Shown here one piece after another: positions 8,553 to 16,292 of a stretch of 33,002 bases of DNA (the first letter of the stretch is position 1; each line of letters starts with the position of its first letter). The position numbers and the translations under genes were made by a program. The notes under the pieces were generated by a model. That model was not told the DNA's origin and ran no database searches. It worked only from the letters and a program-made list of their open reading frames with translations. Origin of the DNA: an uncultured Clostridia bacterium (GTDB lineage: Bacteria > Bacillota > Clostridia > Oscillospirales > CAG-272); NCBI GenBank assembly GCA_947624995.1, contig CANQMS010000003.1:74062-107063 (forward strand). The letters run 5' to 3'.

Positions 8553-9494
8553 TTACTTCAGCTCAATCGCCGCTTTTGCTTTTGCGGCGACGTTTTCGGC
8601 GGTGAGACCGAAGAGCGTGACGAGCTCCTTTGCGGGGCCGGACTTGCCGAACACGTCGTTGATACCGAGCTTAACGACGGGGGTCGGACGCTTTTCGGAG
8701 AGCAGCTCCGAGACGGCGCCGCCGAGACCGCCGATGACGGTCGCCTCCTCAGCCGTCACTATCGCGCCCGTTTCAGCGGCGGCGCGAAGGATGATCTCCT
8801 CGTCAAGCGGCTTTATCGTGTGGATGTTTATGACGCGCGCCGAGATGCCCTCGTTTGCGAGCAGCTCGCGTGCGCGCAGCGCGACCTCGACCATCATGCC
8901 CGTCGCAACGACGGTGACGTCACCGCCGTCCGCCATCTGTATGCCGCGCCCGAGCTCAAACTTATAATCGGGCGTATCGTTTATGACCGGAACCGCCATT
9001 CTGCCGAAGCGCATATAAACGGGACCGTAGTAGTTGATCGCCGCCTCGACCGCCGCGCGCGCCTCAACGGCGTCCGACGGATTTATCACCGTCATGCCGG
9101 GTATCGTCCGCATAAGGGCGATATCCTCAAGGCACTGATGGGATGCGCCGTCCTCGCCGACCGTGATGCCGGCGTGCGTCGCGCCTATCTTGACGTTCAG
9201 GTGCGGATAACCTATCGAATTTCTGACCTGCTCGAACGCGCGACCGGACGCGAACATCGCGAACGTGGACGCGAACGGGATATATCCCGCGGTCGAAAGC
9301 CCGGCGGCGACGCACATCATGTTCGCCTCCGCGATGCCGCAGTCAAAGTGACGGTCGGGGAACACCTTCTTGAACGTATCTGTTTTCGTCGCGTTCGCGA
9401 GGTCCGCGTCGAGAACGACGAGCTTGTCGTATTTCGCGCCGAATTCGGCGAGAGCTTTTCCGTAAGCCTCTCTTGTAGCAACAGCTTCTGCCAT
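8553..9494 (-). CDS. Transketolase, C-terminal subunit
   Basis: Pyrimidine-binding and C-terminal domains of a split transketolase, 313 residues, needing the partner encoded just upstream. Visible are GIAEANM with the cofactor-activating glutamate E56, the substrate/phosphate region ATHAGITVGEDGASHQCLEDIALMR (106-130), and the C-terminal transketolase fold after about residue 190. With the N-terminal subunit it moves two-carbon units between sugar phosphates in the non-oxidative pentose phosphate pathway using thiamine diphosphate. Start at 9494 with GGAAGG upstream, 30 bases after the partner's stop. Split transketolases are normal in Clostridia and archaea, so this is not a broken gene. Confidence 0.95.
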   Translation of the reverse strand: MAEAVATREAYGKALAEFGAKYDKLVVLDADLANATKTDTFKKVFPDRHFDCGIAEANMMCVAAGLSTAGYIPFASTFAMFASGRAFEQVRNSIGYPHLNVKIGATHAGITVGEDGASHQCLEDIALMRTIPGMTVINPSDAVEARAAVEAAINYYGPVYMRFGRMAVPVINDTPDYKFELGRGIQMADGGDVTVVATGMMVEVALRARELLANEGISARVINIHTIKPLDEEIILRAAAETGAIVTAEEATVIGGLGGAVSELLSEKRPTPVVKLGINDVFGKSGPAKELVTLFGLTAENVAAKAKAAIELK

Positions 9495-9524
9495 TTCAGT
9501 AAACCTTCCTTTCCGTCATATCGG

Positions 9525-10361
9525 TCATATCGACGCGCGCAGAGCGAGGAGCTCCGCCTTTGCCGTCTCGTACTGTTCTTCGTTCGGCGCCTTGCCGTGC
9601 CAGCCCGCCTGATCCTCCATGAAGGAGACGCCTTTCCCCTTCGTCGACTTGGCGATGACGGCGGTCGGCTGCCCCTTGTGCTCGCGCGCCGCCTTGAACG
9701 CCGCCTCGATCTCACCGAAATCGTGCGCGTCTATGGATATGACGTTCCAGCCGAAGGCGCGGAGCTTTTCGTCATGCGGCGTCGGATTCATAACGTCTGT
9801 GATCCTGCCGTCTATCTGAAGCCCGTTCCAGTCGATGATGAGCACGAGATTGTCGAGATGATAGTGCGCGGCGAACATAGCCGCCTCCCAGATCTGCCCT
9901 TCCTCGCTCTCGCCGTCACCGACGGCGGTGTAGACTCTGTAGGACTTGCCCGAGAGCTTAGCCGCGAGCGCCATGCCGCACGCGACCGAGAACCCCTGAC
10001 CGAGCGAGCCCGAAGACATATCGACGCCGGGGACGCCCTTCATGTCCGGGTGCCCCTGGAGGTAGCTGCCCGTGTGGCGGAACGTCTTGAGGTCTTCGAC
10101 CGGGAAATAGCCGCGGTTGGCGAGCGTCGAATAAAGGGCGGGCGAGGTGTGCCCCTTTGAAAGCACAAAGCGATCGCGGTCCTCCCATTTCGGATTTTTG
10201 GGGTCGATGTTCATCTCCTCGAAGTAGAGGTACGTCATAATGTCAGCCACCGAGAGCGAGCCGCCCGGATGCCCGGATTTCGCATTGTAGACGGCCTCTA
10301 TGATGCCGAGACGCACATCCGCCGCGTGAAGGCGCAGCGATCTTTCTTTTGCCTGATCCAT
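9525..10361 (-). CDS. Transketolase, N-terminal subunit
   Basis: Thiamine-diphosphate-binding half of the split transketolase, 278 residues. Motifs: SGHPGGSLS with H31, LSKGHTSPALY with H71, and the cofactor/magnesium motif GDGESEEGQIWEAAM (148-162) ending in WNG (N179). It forms a heterotetramer with the subunit encoded 30 bases downstream. AGGAG precedes the ATG at 10361 and a consensus promoter lies about 50 bases further up, so the two genes form one operon. Confidence 0.96.
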   Translation of the reverse strand: MDQAKERSLRLHAADVRLGIIEAVYNAKSGHPGGSLSVADIMTYLYFEEMNIDPKNPKWEDRDRFVLSKGHTSPALYSTLANRGYFPVEDLKTFRHTGSYLQGHPDMKGVPGVDMSSGSLGQGFSVACGMALAAKLSGKSYRVYTAVGDGESEEGQIWEAAMFAAHYHLDNLVLIIDWNGLQIDGRITDVMNPTPHDEKLRAFGWNVISIDAHDFGEIEAAFKAAREHKGQPTAVIAKSTKGKGVSFMEDQAGWHGKAPNEEQYETAKAELLALRASI

Positions 10362-10407
10362 AGTTTTATGTCTCCTTTATGTAAATTTAAAACAGTTTCT
10401 ACCCTAT

Positions 10408-10436
10408 ATTTTACTATGGCGCGCCAATATTGTCAA
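10408..10436 (-). promoter_or_regulatory. Promoter of the transketolase operon
   Basis: Minus-strand TTGACA (10436-10431), 17-base spacer containing GGCGCGCC, TAAAAT (10413-10408). Confidence 0.85.
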
Positions 10437-10467
10437 GATTGCCGCCGAGACTTTTATACGATATATG

Positions 10468-10496
10468 TTGACGCGCGAATTTTAAAAGCGTAAAAT
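10468..10496 (+). promoter_or_regulatory. Promoter of the sigma-fusion gene
   Basis: TTGACG (10468-10473), 17-base spacer, TAAAAT (10491-10496), which would give a leader of about 90 bases holding the hairpin at 10536-10562. Divergent from the transketolase promoter 32 bases away. Confidence 0.7.
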
Positions 10497-10535
10497 TTAT
10501 ACGAAAAAATCTCCTTTACCCGCTGACACCGTCAC

Positions 10536-10562
10536 GCTTTCCCCGACTATATGGGTGAAAGC
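10536..10562 (+). promoter_or_regulatory. 5'-leader hairpin, copy A (shared with 30715-30737)
   Basis: GCTTTC-CCC and GGGTGAAAGC pair around the loop GACTATAT about 35 bases before the start codon. A closely similar element, with CTATAT in the loop and GGTGAA in the 3' arm, lies at the same position upstream of the sigma gene at 30767. It could be an RNA control element or an operator. Confidence 0.5.
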
Positions 10563-10595
10563 GCCGATCGACCGCAATCAAAAAAGGAAAAACAA

Positions 10596-12263
10596 ATGAA
10601 AAAGTCCCACCTGACAACGGAACTCGACCAAAAGCTGCTCGATTCCCTCTACGGCTGGTGTTACGCGAGGACGAGCGGCAGCACCGAGGCGGAGGAGCTC
10701 TGCTCAGACATCACGTTCGCAATAGTAAAGTCCGCGAACCGTGACCCGGACGCGGAGCTTGAAAACGCTTACGCGTTCATATGGCAGATCGCGCGCCGCG
10801 TCTACGCCGATTTCTCCGAGAAAAAGCATCGCACCGCCGCCCGCACATATAACGGCGACCCCGACCTTGCGATCTTGAACATGGAGGACGCGGACACTGC
10901 GGCGGACGTGGACGATGCAGACGCCGAGGCGCTGTCGCTCATCCTGCGCCGAATCGCGTTTCTGTCGCGCATTTACCGCGAGGTGATGATATCGTTTTAC
11001 CTCGACGGGCTGCCGGTGGCGGAGATAGCGCGGCGGCAGCACACGAGCGAGGGCGCGATACGCGAGCGGCTGAGGTCGGCACGATGCAGGATCAGGGACG
11101 AGGTAAAGGAGATCATGAACATGGAAGAAAAAAGCACGAAAACAATGGACAAGCCGACAGCGCTGCGGAGGATAGACCTTTCCATATGGGGTAACGGAAA
11201 CCCGACGTGGAGCGACCCGAGAAAAGATATTGAAAGGCAGCTTTCGGTCCATGTCCTCTGGCTGTGCCGCAAAAAGCCGCGCACACCGAAGGAGATATCG
11301 GACGAGCTCGGCGTTCCGATGATGTACGTCGAGGAGGAATGCGAGAGACAGGTATACGGCGAGAACGGCAAATACGGCGCGCTGCGCCGCGTCGACGGCG
11401 GGAAGTATATCATCAATTTTCCGCTCTTAGACCGCGACGAGTTTGCGCGCGGATGCGATATATACGGAGAGGTCGTCCCCGATGCGGTCAAGGCTGTAAA
11501 GGCTTACGTCGGCGAGCACGTGCGGGATTATCTTTCTTTCCCGTACAAAAACAAAACCGTGACGCTTCCGCTCGTTATGTGGAGGCAGGCGCCTCATATA
11601 GGATATTCCCTCGGTCTTGAAGTCGAGCGGGTACTTGACGAGGAATATTTCAGCGACACAGAAAAGCCCGACCGCCCGTTCTCCGTATGGGGATTTGAAT
11701 GCACGGGACAGAACGTCGGCTGGGGCAACGACACAGCGGCAGTCAAGAATTTCTGCGGTTACAAACTCGTGGAAATTTCCAATATTTATCACAACCCGGA
11801 CATCATAGCGAACTTCTATTGCGACTACAACATCGCAAATGACGAGGCGCTGACGCTCGCGGTGCGCGCCGTCGACGGCATAGAAGTGAACGCGCTCTCC
11901 GAAAATGAGCGCGAGCAGGCGGCGCGCGCGATCGAGGAAGGGTACATATACCGCGACGGCGACACGCTCTATACGAAGTTTTTAGTCATCAACGGCGAGG
12001 ATAAATCGAGACTGTACGAGGTATCGGACGGGCTGTCCTCTATCCTTCACCCGTTTGCGAAGACAATAGCGGAGAGGACGGCAAAGCTCCTGCGCTCGGC
12101 GCTGCCGCCGCATCTTTACGGCGAGTACCATCGCGCAAATTCGCTCTTCTCGGGCTTCGCGTGCGATGCGGTCGTAAACGCGCTCATCGACTGCTGCACG
12201 CTCCCGCCGCCCGAGGACGGCAGGCTCCGCGAGTACGCGTACATGATGACGCTGCATAAATAA
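10596..12263 (+). CDS. ECF sigma factor fused to winged-helix and large soluble C-terminal region
   Basis: 555 residues. Residues 10-75 resemble sigma region 2 (ELCSDITFAIVK, FIWQIARRVYADF) and 110-172 region 4, with the helix-turn-helix LPVAEIARRQHTSEGAIRERLRSAR split at 139-161. A normal ECF sigma ends near 175, but here the frame runs on: 210-280 looks like a winged helix (LCRKKPRTPKEISDELGVPMMYVEEE, then GKYGALRRVDGGKYIINF), and 290-555 is a soluble domain I cannot name. At the junction an AAAGGAG (11105-11111) sits before two ATGs (11115 and 11121), just like the ribosome binding site of the downstream gene in the sigma/membrane-protein pair at 29139. The C-terminal part might therefore also be made alone. 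The ATG at 10596 has AAGGA upstream; an in-frame ATG at 10551 lies in the leader hairpin and lacks one. Confidence 0.82.
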   Translation: MKKSHLTTELDQKLLDSLYGWCYARTSGSTEAEELCSDITFAIVKSANRDPDAELENAYAFIWQIARRVYADFSEKKHRTAARTYNGDPDLAILNMEDADTAADVDDADAEALSLILRRIAFLSRIYREVMISFYLDGLPVAEIARRQHTSEGAIRERLRSARCRIRDEVKEIMNMEEKSTKTMDKPTALRRIDLSIWGNGNPTWSDPRKDIERQLSVHVLWLCRKKPRTPKEISDELGVPMMYVEEECERQVYGENGKYGALRRVDGGKYIINFPLLDRDEFARGCDIYGEVVPDAVKAVKAYVGEHVRDYLSFPYKNKTVTLPLVMWRQAPHIGYSLGLEVERVLDEEYFSDTEKPDRPFSVWGFECTGQNVGWGNDTAAVKNFCGYKLVEISNIYHNPDIIANFYCDYNIANDEALTLAVRAVDGIEVNALSENEREQAARAIEEGYIYRDGDTLYTKFLVINGEDKSRLYEVSDGLSSILHPFAKTIAERTAKLLRSALPPHLYGEYHRANSLFSGFACDAVVNALIDCCTLPPPEDGRLREYAYMMTLHK

Positions 12264-12270
12264 AAGATCT

Positions 12271-12306
12271 GCGGGGGAGGCACCTTTGAAAAGGTTCCTC
12301 CCCCGC
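12271..12306 (-). repeat. Palindromic intergenic element, copy 3
   Basis: Hairpin GCGGGGGAGG...CCTCCCCCGC with inner arms ACCTTT/AAAGGT-like, leader sequence (AAAAGTTTAGAGG on the minus strand) at 12310-12325. It lies after the sigma-fusion gene, in head-to-head arrangement with copy 4. Confidence 0.65.
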
Positions 12307-12339
12307 GCCCCCGCCTCTAAACTTTTATTATTTATATTC

Positions 12340-12410
12340 CCAAAAAGTTCTGAAAGAGAAGGGGGTCCGGGGGAGGAGGAAACTCTTTCAAGAGTTTCCT
12401 CCTCCCCCGG
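12340..12410 (+). repeat. Palindromic intergenic element, copy 4
   Basis: Leader AAAAAGTTCTGAAAGAG and the long hairpin 12367-12410 (outer arm CCGGGGGAGGAGG, inner AAACTCTT/AAGAGTTT). It lies just downstream of thrS, which ends at 12432 on the minus strand. Confidence 0.7.
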
Positions 12411-12431
12411 CTTAAATAGTTATCAAATAGC

Positions 12432-14339
12432 TTACAGCGCCTTCGTCTCGACTTCGGTTTTGGCGGAGGAGATGAAGTCGGAGAGGGACATGACGATTGC
12501 CTTGTTCTCCTCTTTGCGGGAGCGGACGGAGACGGTGCCGTTTTCGCGCTCGCGGTCGCCGACGACGAGGACATACGGTATCTTCTGGAGCTGTGACTCG
12601 CGGATCTTGTAGCCGATCTTCTCGTTTCTGTCGTCAAATTCGACGCGGAATCCGGCGTCATAGAGCTTTTCGTAGACCTCGCGCGCATAGTCGTTGATAT
12701 CGGTACGGATCGCCGTGACCGTCATCTGCACGGGGGCGAGCCAAAGCGGGAACGCGCCCGCGAAGTGCTCGGTCAGGATGCCGATGAAGCGCTCTATCGA
12801 GCCGAAAACGACGCGGTGGATCATGACGGGGCGGTGCTTTTCGTTGTCCGCGCCGACATAGGTGAGATCGAATCTCTCCGGCAGGTTCATGTCAAGCTGG
12901 ATCGTGCCGCACTGCCACGTTCTGCCGATGCAGTCGCGGAGATGGAAGTCTATCTTCGGTCCGTAGAACGCGCCGTCGCCCTCGTTCACAACGTAGTCGA
13001 CGCCGAGATCGTCGAGCGCGCCGCGCAGACCGTCCGTCGCCATCTCCCACATTTCGTCCGTGCCGATGGAATTTTCCGGGCGAGTCGAAAGCTCGACGTG
13101 ATACGTGAAGCCGAACAGCTTGTAGACGCGGTCGATCAGGCTGTAAACACCCTTTATCTCGTCCCTTATCTGATCGGGGCGCATGAAGATGTGCGCATCG
13201 TCCTGCGTGAAGCAGCGCACGCGCATCAGCCCGTGCAGCGCGCCGGAGAGCTCATGGCGGTGAACGAGCCCAAGCTCGCCGCAGCGAACGGGCAATTCCT
13301 TATAGCTCCAGATCTTGCGCTTGAAGACGAGCATTCCGCCGGGGCAGTTCATCGGCTTGATTGCGAAATCCCTGTCGTCGATCTTCGTCGTGTACATGTT
13401 ATCCTTGTAATGGTCCCAGTGACCGGAGCGCTCCCAGAGCTCGCGGGAGAGCATTATCGGCGTTTTGATCTCTTCATATCCCGCGCGCCTGTGCTCCTCG
13501 CGCCAGAAGTCCTCGAGCAGGTTGCGGAGCACCATGCCCTTCGGGAGGAAGAACGGGAACCCCGGACCCTCGTCGTAGATGTCGAAGAGGTCGAGGTCGT
13601 GACCGAGCTTTCTGTGGTCGCGGCGCTTTGCCTCCTCGAGCATGTTCATGTGCTCGGAGAGGAGCGTCTTGTTCGGGAACGCAACGCCGTATATGCGGCG
13701 CAGCATCTTGTTCTTCGAGTCGCCCTCCCAGTATGCGCCCGTCAGCGAGGTCAGCTTGAACGCGCGGACGGCGCCCGTCGAGAAGAGGTGCGGTCCGGCG
13801 CAGAGGTCGACGAACTCGCCCTGCCGGTAGAAGGATATCTCCTCCCCTTCCGGGACTCGCGCTATAAGCGCGACCTTGTAGGGCTCGCCGCGCTCCTCCA
13901 TGAATTTGACCGCCTCGTCTCTCGGCAGCGTGAATCTTTCGAGCCTGTAATTTTCGTTCACGATCTTTTTCATCTCCGCCTCGATCTTCGGCAGATCCTC
14001 CTGCGTGAACGGCTCGTCGCGGTCGATATCGTAGTAGAACCCCGTCTCAATGGCGGGACCTATCGTCAGCTTTGACTCGGGGTAGAGGCGCTTTACCGCC
14101 TGCGCCATGATGTGGCTCGCCGTGTGGAAGAACGCGTGCTTCCCCTCGGGATCGTCGAACGTGCAGAGCTTTACCTCGCAGTCCGAATCGACCGTGTGCG
14201 TCAGGTCGACGGTCTCCCCGTCGAGCACTGCGGCGATTACCTCGCGCGAGATCAGCCCCGCCTCTTTAGCGGCGTCGAATACCGATATCGGGGACTCCCC
14301 CTCGTATTCTCCGCCTCCCGTAAATCTTACTTTGAACAT
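12432..14339 (-). CDS. thrS: Threonyl-tRNA synthetase
   Basis: Class II synthetase that charges tRNA-Thr; 635 residues is normal. Domains in order: TGS (1-60), editing domain with HTASH (H72, H76) and DLCAGPH (C180, H184) that clears mischarged Ser-tRNA, catalytic core with zinc ligands C332 (MNCPGG), H383 (DDAHIF) and H508 (MIHR), and C-terminal anticodon-binding domain (about 535-635). The start at 14339 has AAAAGGAG upstream; longer in-frame starts fall inside the T-box leader. A threonine T-box controls it. Genes for an MGS-like protein and MinD lie upstream on the same strand. Confidence 0.98.
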   Translation of the reverse strand: MFKVRFTGGGEYEGESPISVFDAAKEAGLISREVIAAVLDGETVDLTHTVDSDCEVKLCTFDDPEGKHAFFHTASHIMAQAVKRLYPESKLTIGPAIETGFYYDIDRDEPFTQEDLPKIEAEMKKIVNENYRLERFTLPRDEAVKFMEERGEPYKVALIARVPEGEEISFYRQGEFVDLCAGPHLFSTGAVRAFKLTSLTGAYWEGDSKNKMLRRIYGVAFPNKTLLSEHMNMLEEAKRRDHRKLGHDLDLFDIYDEGPGFPFFLPKGMVLRNLLEDFWREEHRRAGYEEIKTPIMLSRELWERSGHWDHYKDNMYTTKIDDRDFAIKPMNCPGGMLVFKRKIWSYKELPVRCGELGLVHRHELSGALHGLMRVRCFTQDDAHIFMRPDQIRDEIKGVYSLIDRVYKLFGFTYHVELSTRPENSIGTDEMWEMATDGLRGALDDLGVDYVVNEGDGAFYGPKIDFHLRDCIGRTWQCGTIQLDMNLPERFDLTYVGADNEKHRPVMIHRVVFGSIERFIGILTEHFAGAFPLWLAPVQMTVTAIRTDINDYAREVYEKLYDAGFRVEFDDRNEKIGYKIRESQLQKIPYVLVVGDRERENGTVSVRSRKEENKAIVMSLSDFISSAKTEVETKAL

Positions 14340-14379
14340 CTTCTTTTTCTCCTTTTGCTTTTCATAATAGTGTTCGCAT

Positions 14380-14627
14380 ATAAAACAAAACCGACAGAAA
14401 ACGCCAATAAGGCATTTTCTGTCGGGGTGCGCCAAAACAACGCACGGTTCCACCCGCGCTTTTAACTTTTAAATGTATTCGGATCGGATCCGGCTCTCTG
14501 TTGCCGGGGAAAGAGGGCGGTGCCCGGCGGGAGGTTTTGGGCGGCGCGGTCCCAGCGGCGCGGCAAATGCCGCGCCCCGCGCCTTCTCTGCTGCCGACCT
14601 CGGGACGGACTTGTTCCTCTTTCGGGG
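14380..14627 (-). ncRNA. T-box leader riboswitch (threonine)
   Basis: The minus strand between 14627 and 14380 has the parts of a T-box. Stem I base is formed by CCTCTTTC (14616-14623) and GAAAGAGG (14509-14516). A threonine ACC codon (14521-14519) sits in the specifier position next to it, and the T-box sequence GGGTGGAACCGTG lies at 14456-14444. A terminator follows at 14425-14391 (CCGACAGAAAATGCC and complement) with a U-rich tail. Uncharged tRNA-Thr would stabilise the antiterminator and turn on thrS. Confidence 0.92.
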
Positions 14628-14644
14628 ATAAATTTATTGCGTTA

Positions 14645-15097
14645 TTATGTTATCGCGCGCGCGATATTTACGCTGCGCTTTCTGCGGTTGTATTCCGAAT
14701 GCGGGTTCACGAGCTCGCGCCAGTCGAGGTCGCCGCGCTCGAGCGCGTGGACTATCACCTCGGCGGTCGCGATGTTGGTCGCGAACGGAACGTTATGAAC
14801 GTCGCACATGCGGAGCAGATTATATTCTGCCTCGTCAAATTCGGGCTTCGGATTCGTGGAGCGGAAATATAAAAGAACGTCTATCTCGTCGCACGCAATG
14901 CGCGACGTTATCTGCTGGTCTCCGCCGTGACTGCCCGGCAGGAAGGTTTCGACATTGAGCCCCGTTGCCTCGGAGAGGACGGTCGCGGTCTTCGCGGTTG
15001 CACAGAGATTGTGTTTCGAAAGCGTTCCGCAGTATGCGATGCAGAACTGTATCATGAGCTCTTTGCGCGTGTCGTCAGCGATGATTGCTATTTCCAT
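14645..15097 (-). CDS. Methylglyoxal-synthase-like protein, divergent active site
   Basis: 150 residues with the MGS fold: IAIIADDTRKELM at the start, ATGLNVETFLPGSHGGDQQI (D60 in GGDQQ) and CDVHNVPFATNIATAEVIV. True MGS makes methylglyoxal from dihydroxyacetone phosphate. Aligned by eye with E. coli MgsA, several active-site residues differ: the H of AHD (His19) is Asp8, the phosphate-loop ATGTTG is ATAKTA, and the DP...HDPD segment (Asp91, His98, Asp101) has become RSTNPKPEFDEAE. Only the GGDQQ aspartate (Asp71 equivalent) clearly remains. The protein may be a non-catalytic or altered MGS-domain protein. It lies between MinD and the T-box of thrS; MinD-MGS adjacency is common in Clostridia. 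The start has AAAGGG upstream. Confidence 0.82.
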   Translation of the reverse strand: MEIAIIADDTRKELMIQFCIAYCGTLSKHNLCATAKTATVLSEATGLNVETFLPGSHGGDQQITSRIACDEIDVLLYFRSTNPKPEFDEAEYNLLRMCDVHNVPFATNIATAEVIVHALERGDLDWRELVNPHSEYNRRKRSVNIARAIT

Positions 15098-15252
15098 TAT
15101 TGTATTGACCCTTTCTGCGGGACCTTTCGGACCCGCGTCGTGGCGGCACTCTAAATATTGATATGAATAAACAAGTTAATCCGTGAAAAACAAGGTATCA
15201 ATATAAATAAATAAAATGCGTCTTTGTTCTCCTGCTTATTATTTTTAGTGAC

Positions 15253-16071
15253 TCAGAAATTTATGACCGACAGTCCCTCTCCCCCGTCGGGGGAAGGAGG
15301 ATGTGAGGTCAACCGCCTTTTCCCGCGGATTCGCATCCCGTCAAAGAGCGGGACTTCAAAGCCGCGCAGGCGCATGGCAATGTTGTAAAAAGCGCGCGGA
15401 CAGACCGAATCCTCAACGGCTGCCGCAGGCATACCGAGCTCCTGACCTCGTCTCATCGCCCCGTCATACGGGATCACCCCGAGCAGCGGGATGCGAGTCT
15501 CGTCGATCACGTATGTGACCGGAGAGTTATCCTTATCGGTAAATTCGTTGATGATAAGGCGCAGGTTCCTGACTCCGTGGTGCGAGAGCTCCGCCCCCGT
15601 CCTTTCCGCCGCGCGAAGCGCGGGACCGGACTGCGTCGAAACGATGATCGCATCGTAAACGACATCGGGGTACATCGCGAGCGGGAAATCTATCCCGCCC
15701 GACGTGTCCACGATGAGACAGTCGGCTCCGACCGCATCGGCGCACCGAACGGCGGCGCGCGCCGCCCGTGCCGGGTCGATCACCTCCCCGGAAGGCGGAG
15801 TCGTACAGTAATAGAGACGCTCGCAGCGCGGGTCGCGGAGGATCGCCTCCTCCGGGGCAACGCGCCCGTCGGCAACGTCGGACAGATCGAACATTCCGAC
15901 GCCGTCATACCCGAGCATCAGGTCCGCAGTGCGGTTTTTAGTGTCGCAGTCAGCCAAAAGGACAACGTCGCCGGTGAGCGCCATCGCAAACGCAAGGTTG
16001 ACGGCGACAGTCGATTTCCCGACGCCGCCCTTGCAGGACGTTATCAGATAGATGCTTCTGTCCGCTCGCAT
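15253..16071 (-). CDS. minD: MinD/ParA-type ATPase
   Basis: 272-residue P-loop ATPase of the deviant Walker A type: CKGGVGKST (K14 and K19), switch-like LADCDTKNRTADLMLG, and Walker B region DCLIVDTSGG. It resembles MinD, which positions the division site, and its neighbour being an MGS-like gene supports this since the two are linked in many Clostridia, but minC and minE are absent here. The typical C-terminal amphipathic membrane helix is not evident; the last 20 residues (after GKRRL) are Pro/Gly/Ser-rich and appear encoded by GGGGAAGG/CCTTCCCC repeat-like DNA. GGAGG precedes the ATG at 16071; a TTG at 16089 is rejected for that reason. Confidence 0.85.
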   Translation of the reverse strand: MRADRSIYLITSCKGGVGKSTVAVNLAFAMALTGDVVLLADCDTKNRTADLMLGYDGVGMFDLSDVADGRVAPEEAILRDPRCERLYYCTTPPSGEVIDPARAARAAVRCADAVGADCLIVDTSGGIDFPLAMYPDVVYDAIIVSTQSGPALRAAERTGAELSHHGVRNLRLIINEFTDKDNSPVTYVIDETRIPLLGVIPYDGAMRRGQELGMPAAAVEDSVCPRAFYNIAMRLRGFEVPLFDGMRIRGKRRLTSHPPSPDGGEGLSVINF

Positions 16072-16108
16072 AACGGTTCCTCCGGACAATACGGCACTTT
16101 ACAATTGG

Positions 16109-16137
16109 AGTATAACACAATTTCCTCTTCTTGTCAA
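16109..16137 (-). promoter_or_regulatory. Promoter of the minD-like gene
   Basis: Minus-strand TTGACA (16137-16132), 17-base spacer, TATACT (16114-16109), 38 bases before the start; it may drive minD, the MGS-like gene and read toward the T-box. Confidence 0.85.
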
Positions 16138-16206
16138 CAAATATAATGTATATATTGATGAAAATGTGCCTGTTTTTTTAATGACGGGGAAAATTTTTGT
16201 TTTTTG

Positions 16207-16235
16207 TTGTATTCGGGTCCGCGATATTGTATAAT
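16207..16235 (+). promoter_or_regulatory. Promoter of the murI cluster
   Basis: TTGTAT (16207-16212), 17-base spacer, TATAAT (16230-16235). A GCGGCGG/CCGCCGC hairpin (16246-16267) follows in the leader. Confidence 0.78.
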
Positions 16236-16292
16236 ATCCTCGGAGCGGCGGTGCTTTTCGCCGCCGCAAAAACCGCAAGTGGTGGGTGACAC

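Noticed and set aside
8553-10361. Transketolase as one gene broken by a frameshift
   Set aside because: The two parts have separate ribosome binding sites and starts, a normal split position, and two-gene transketolases are common in Clostridia.
12765-14075. 436-codon open frame opposite thrS
   Set aside because: Shadow frame; thrS on the minus strand has all expected domains.
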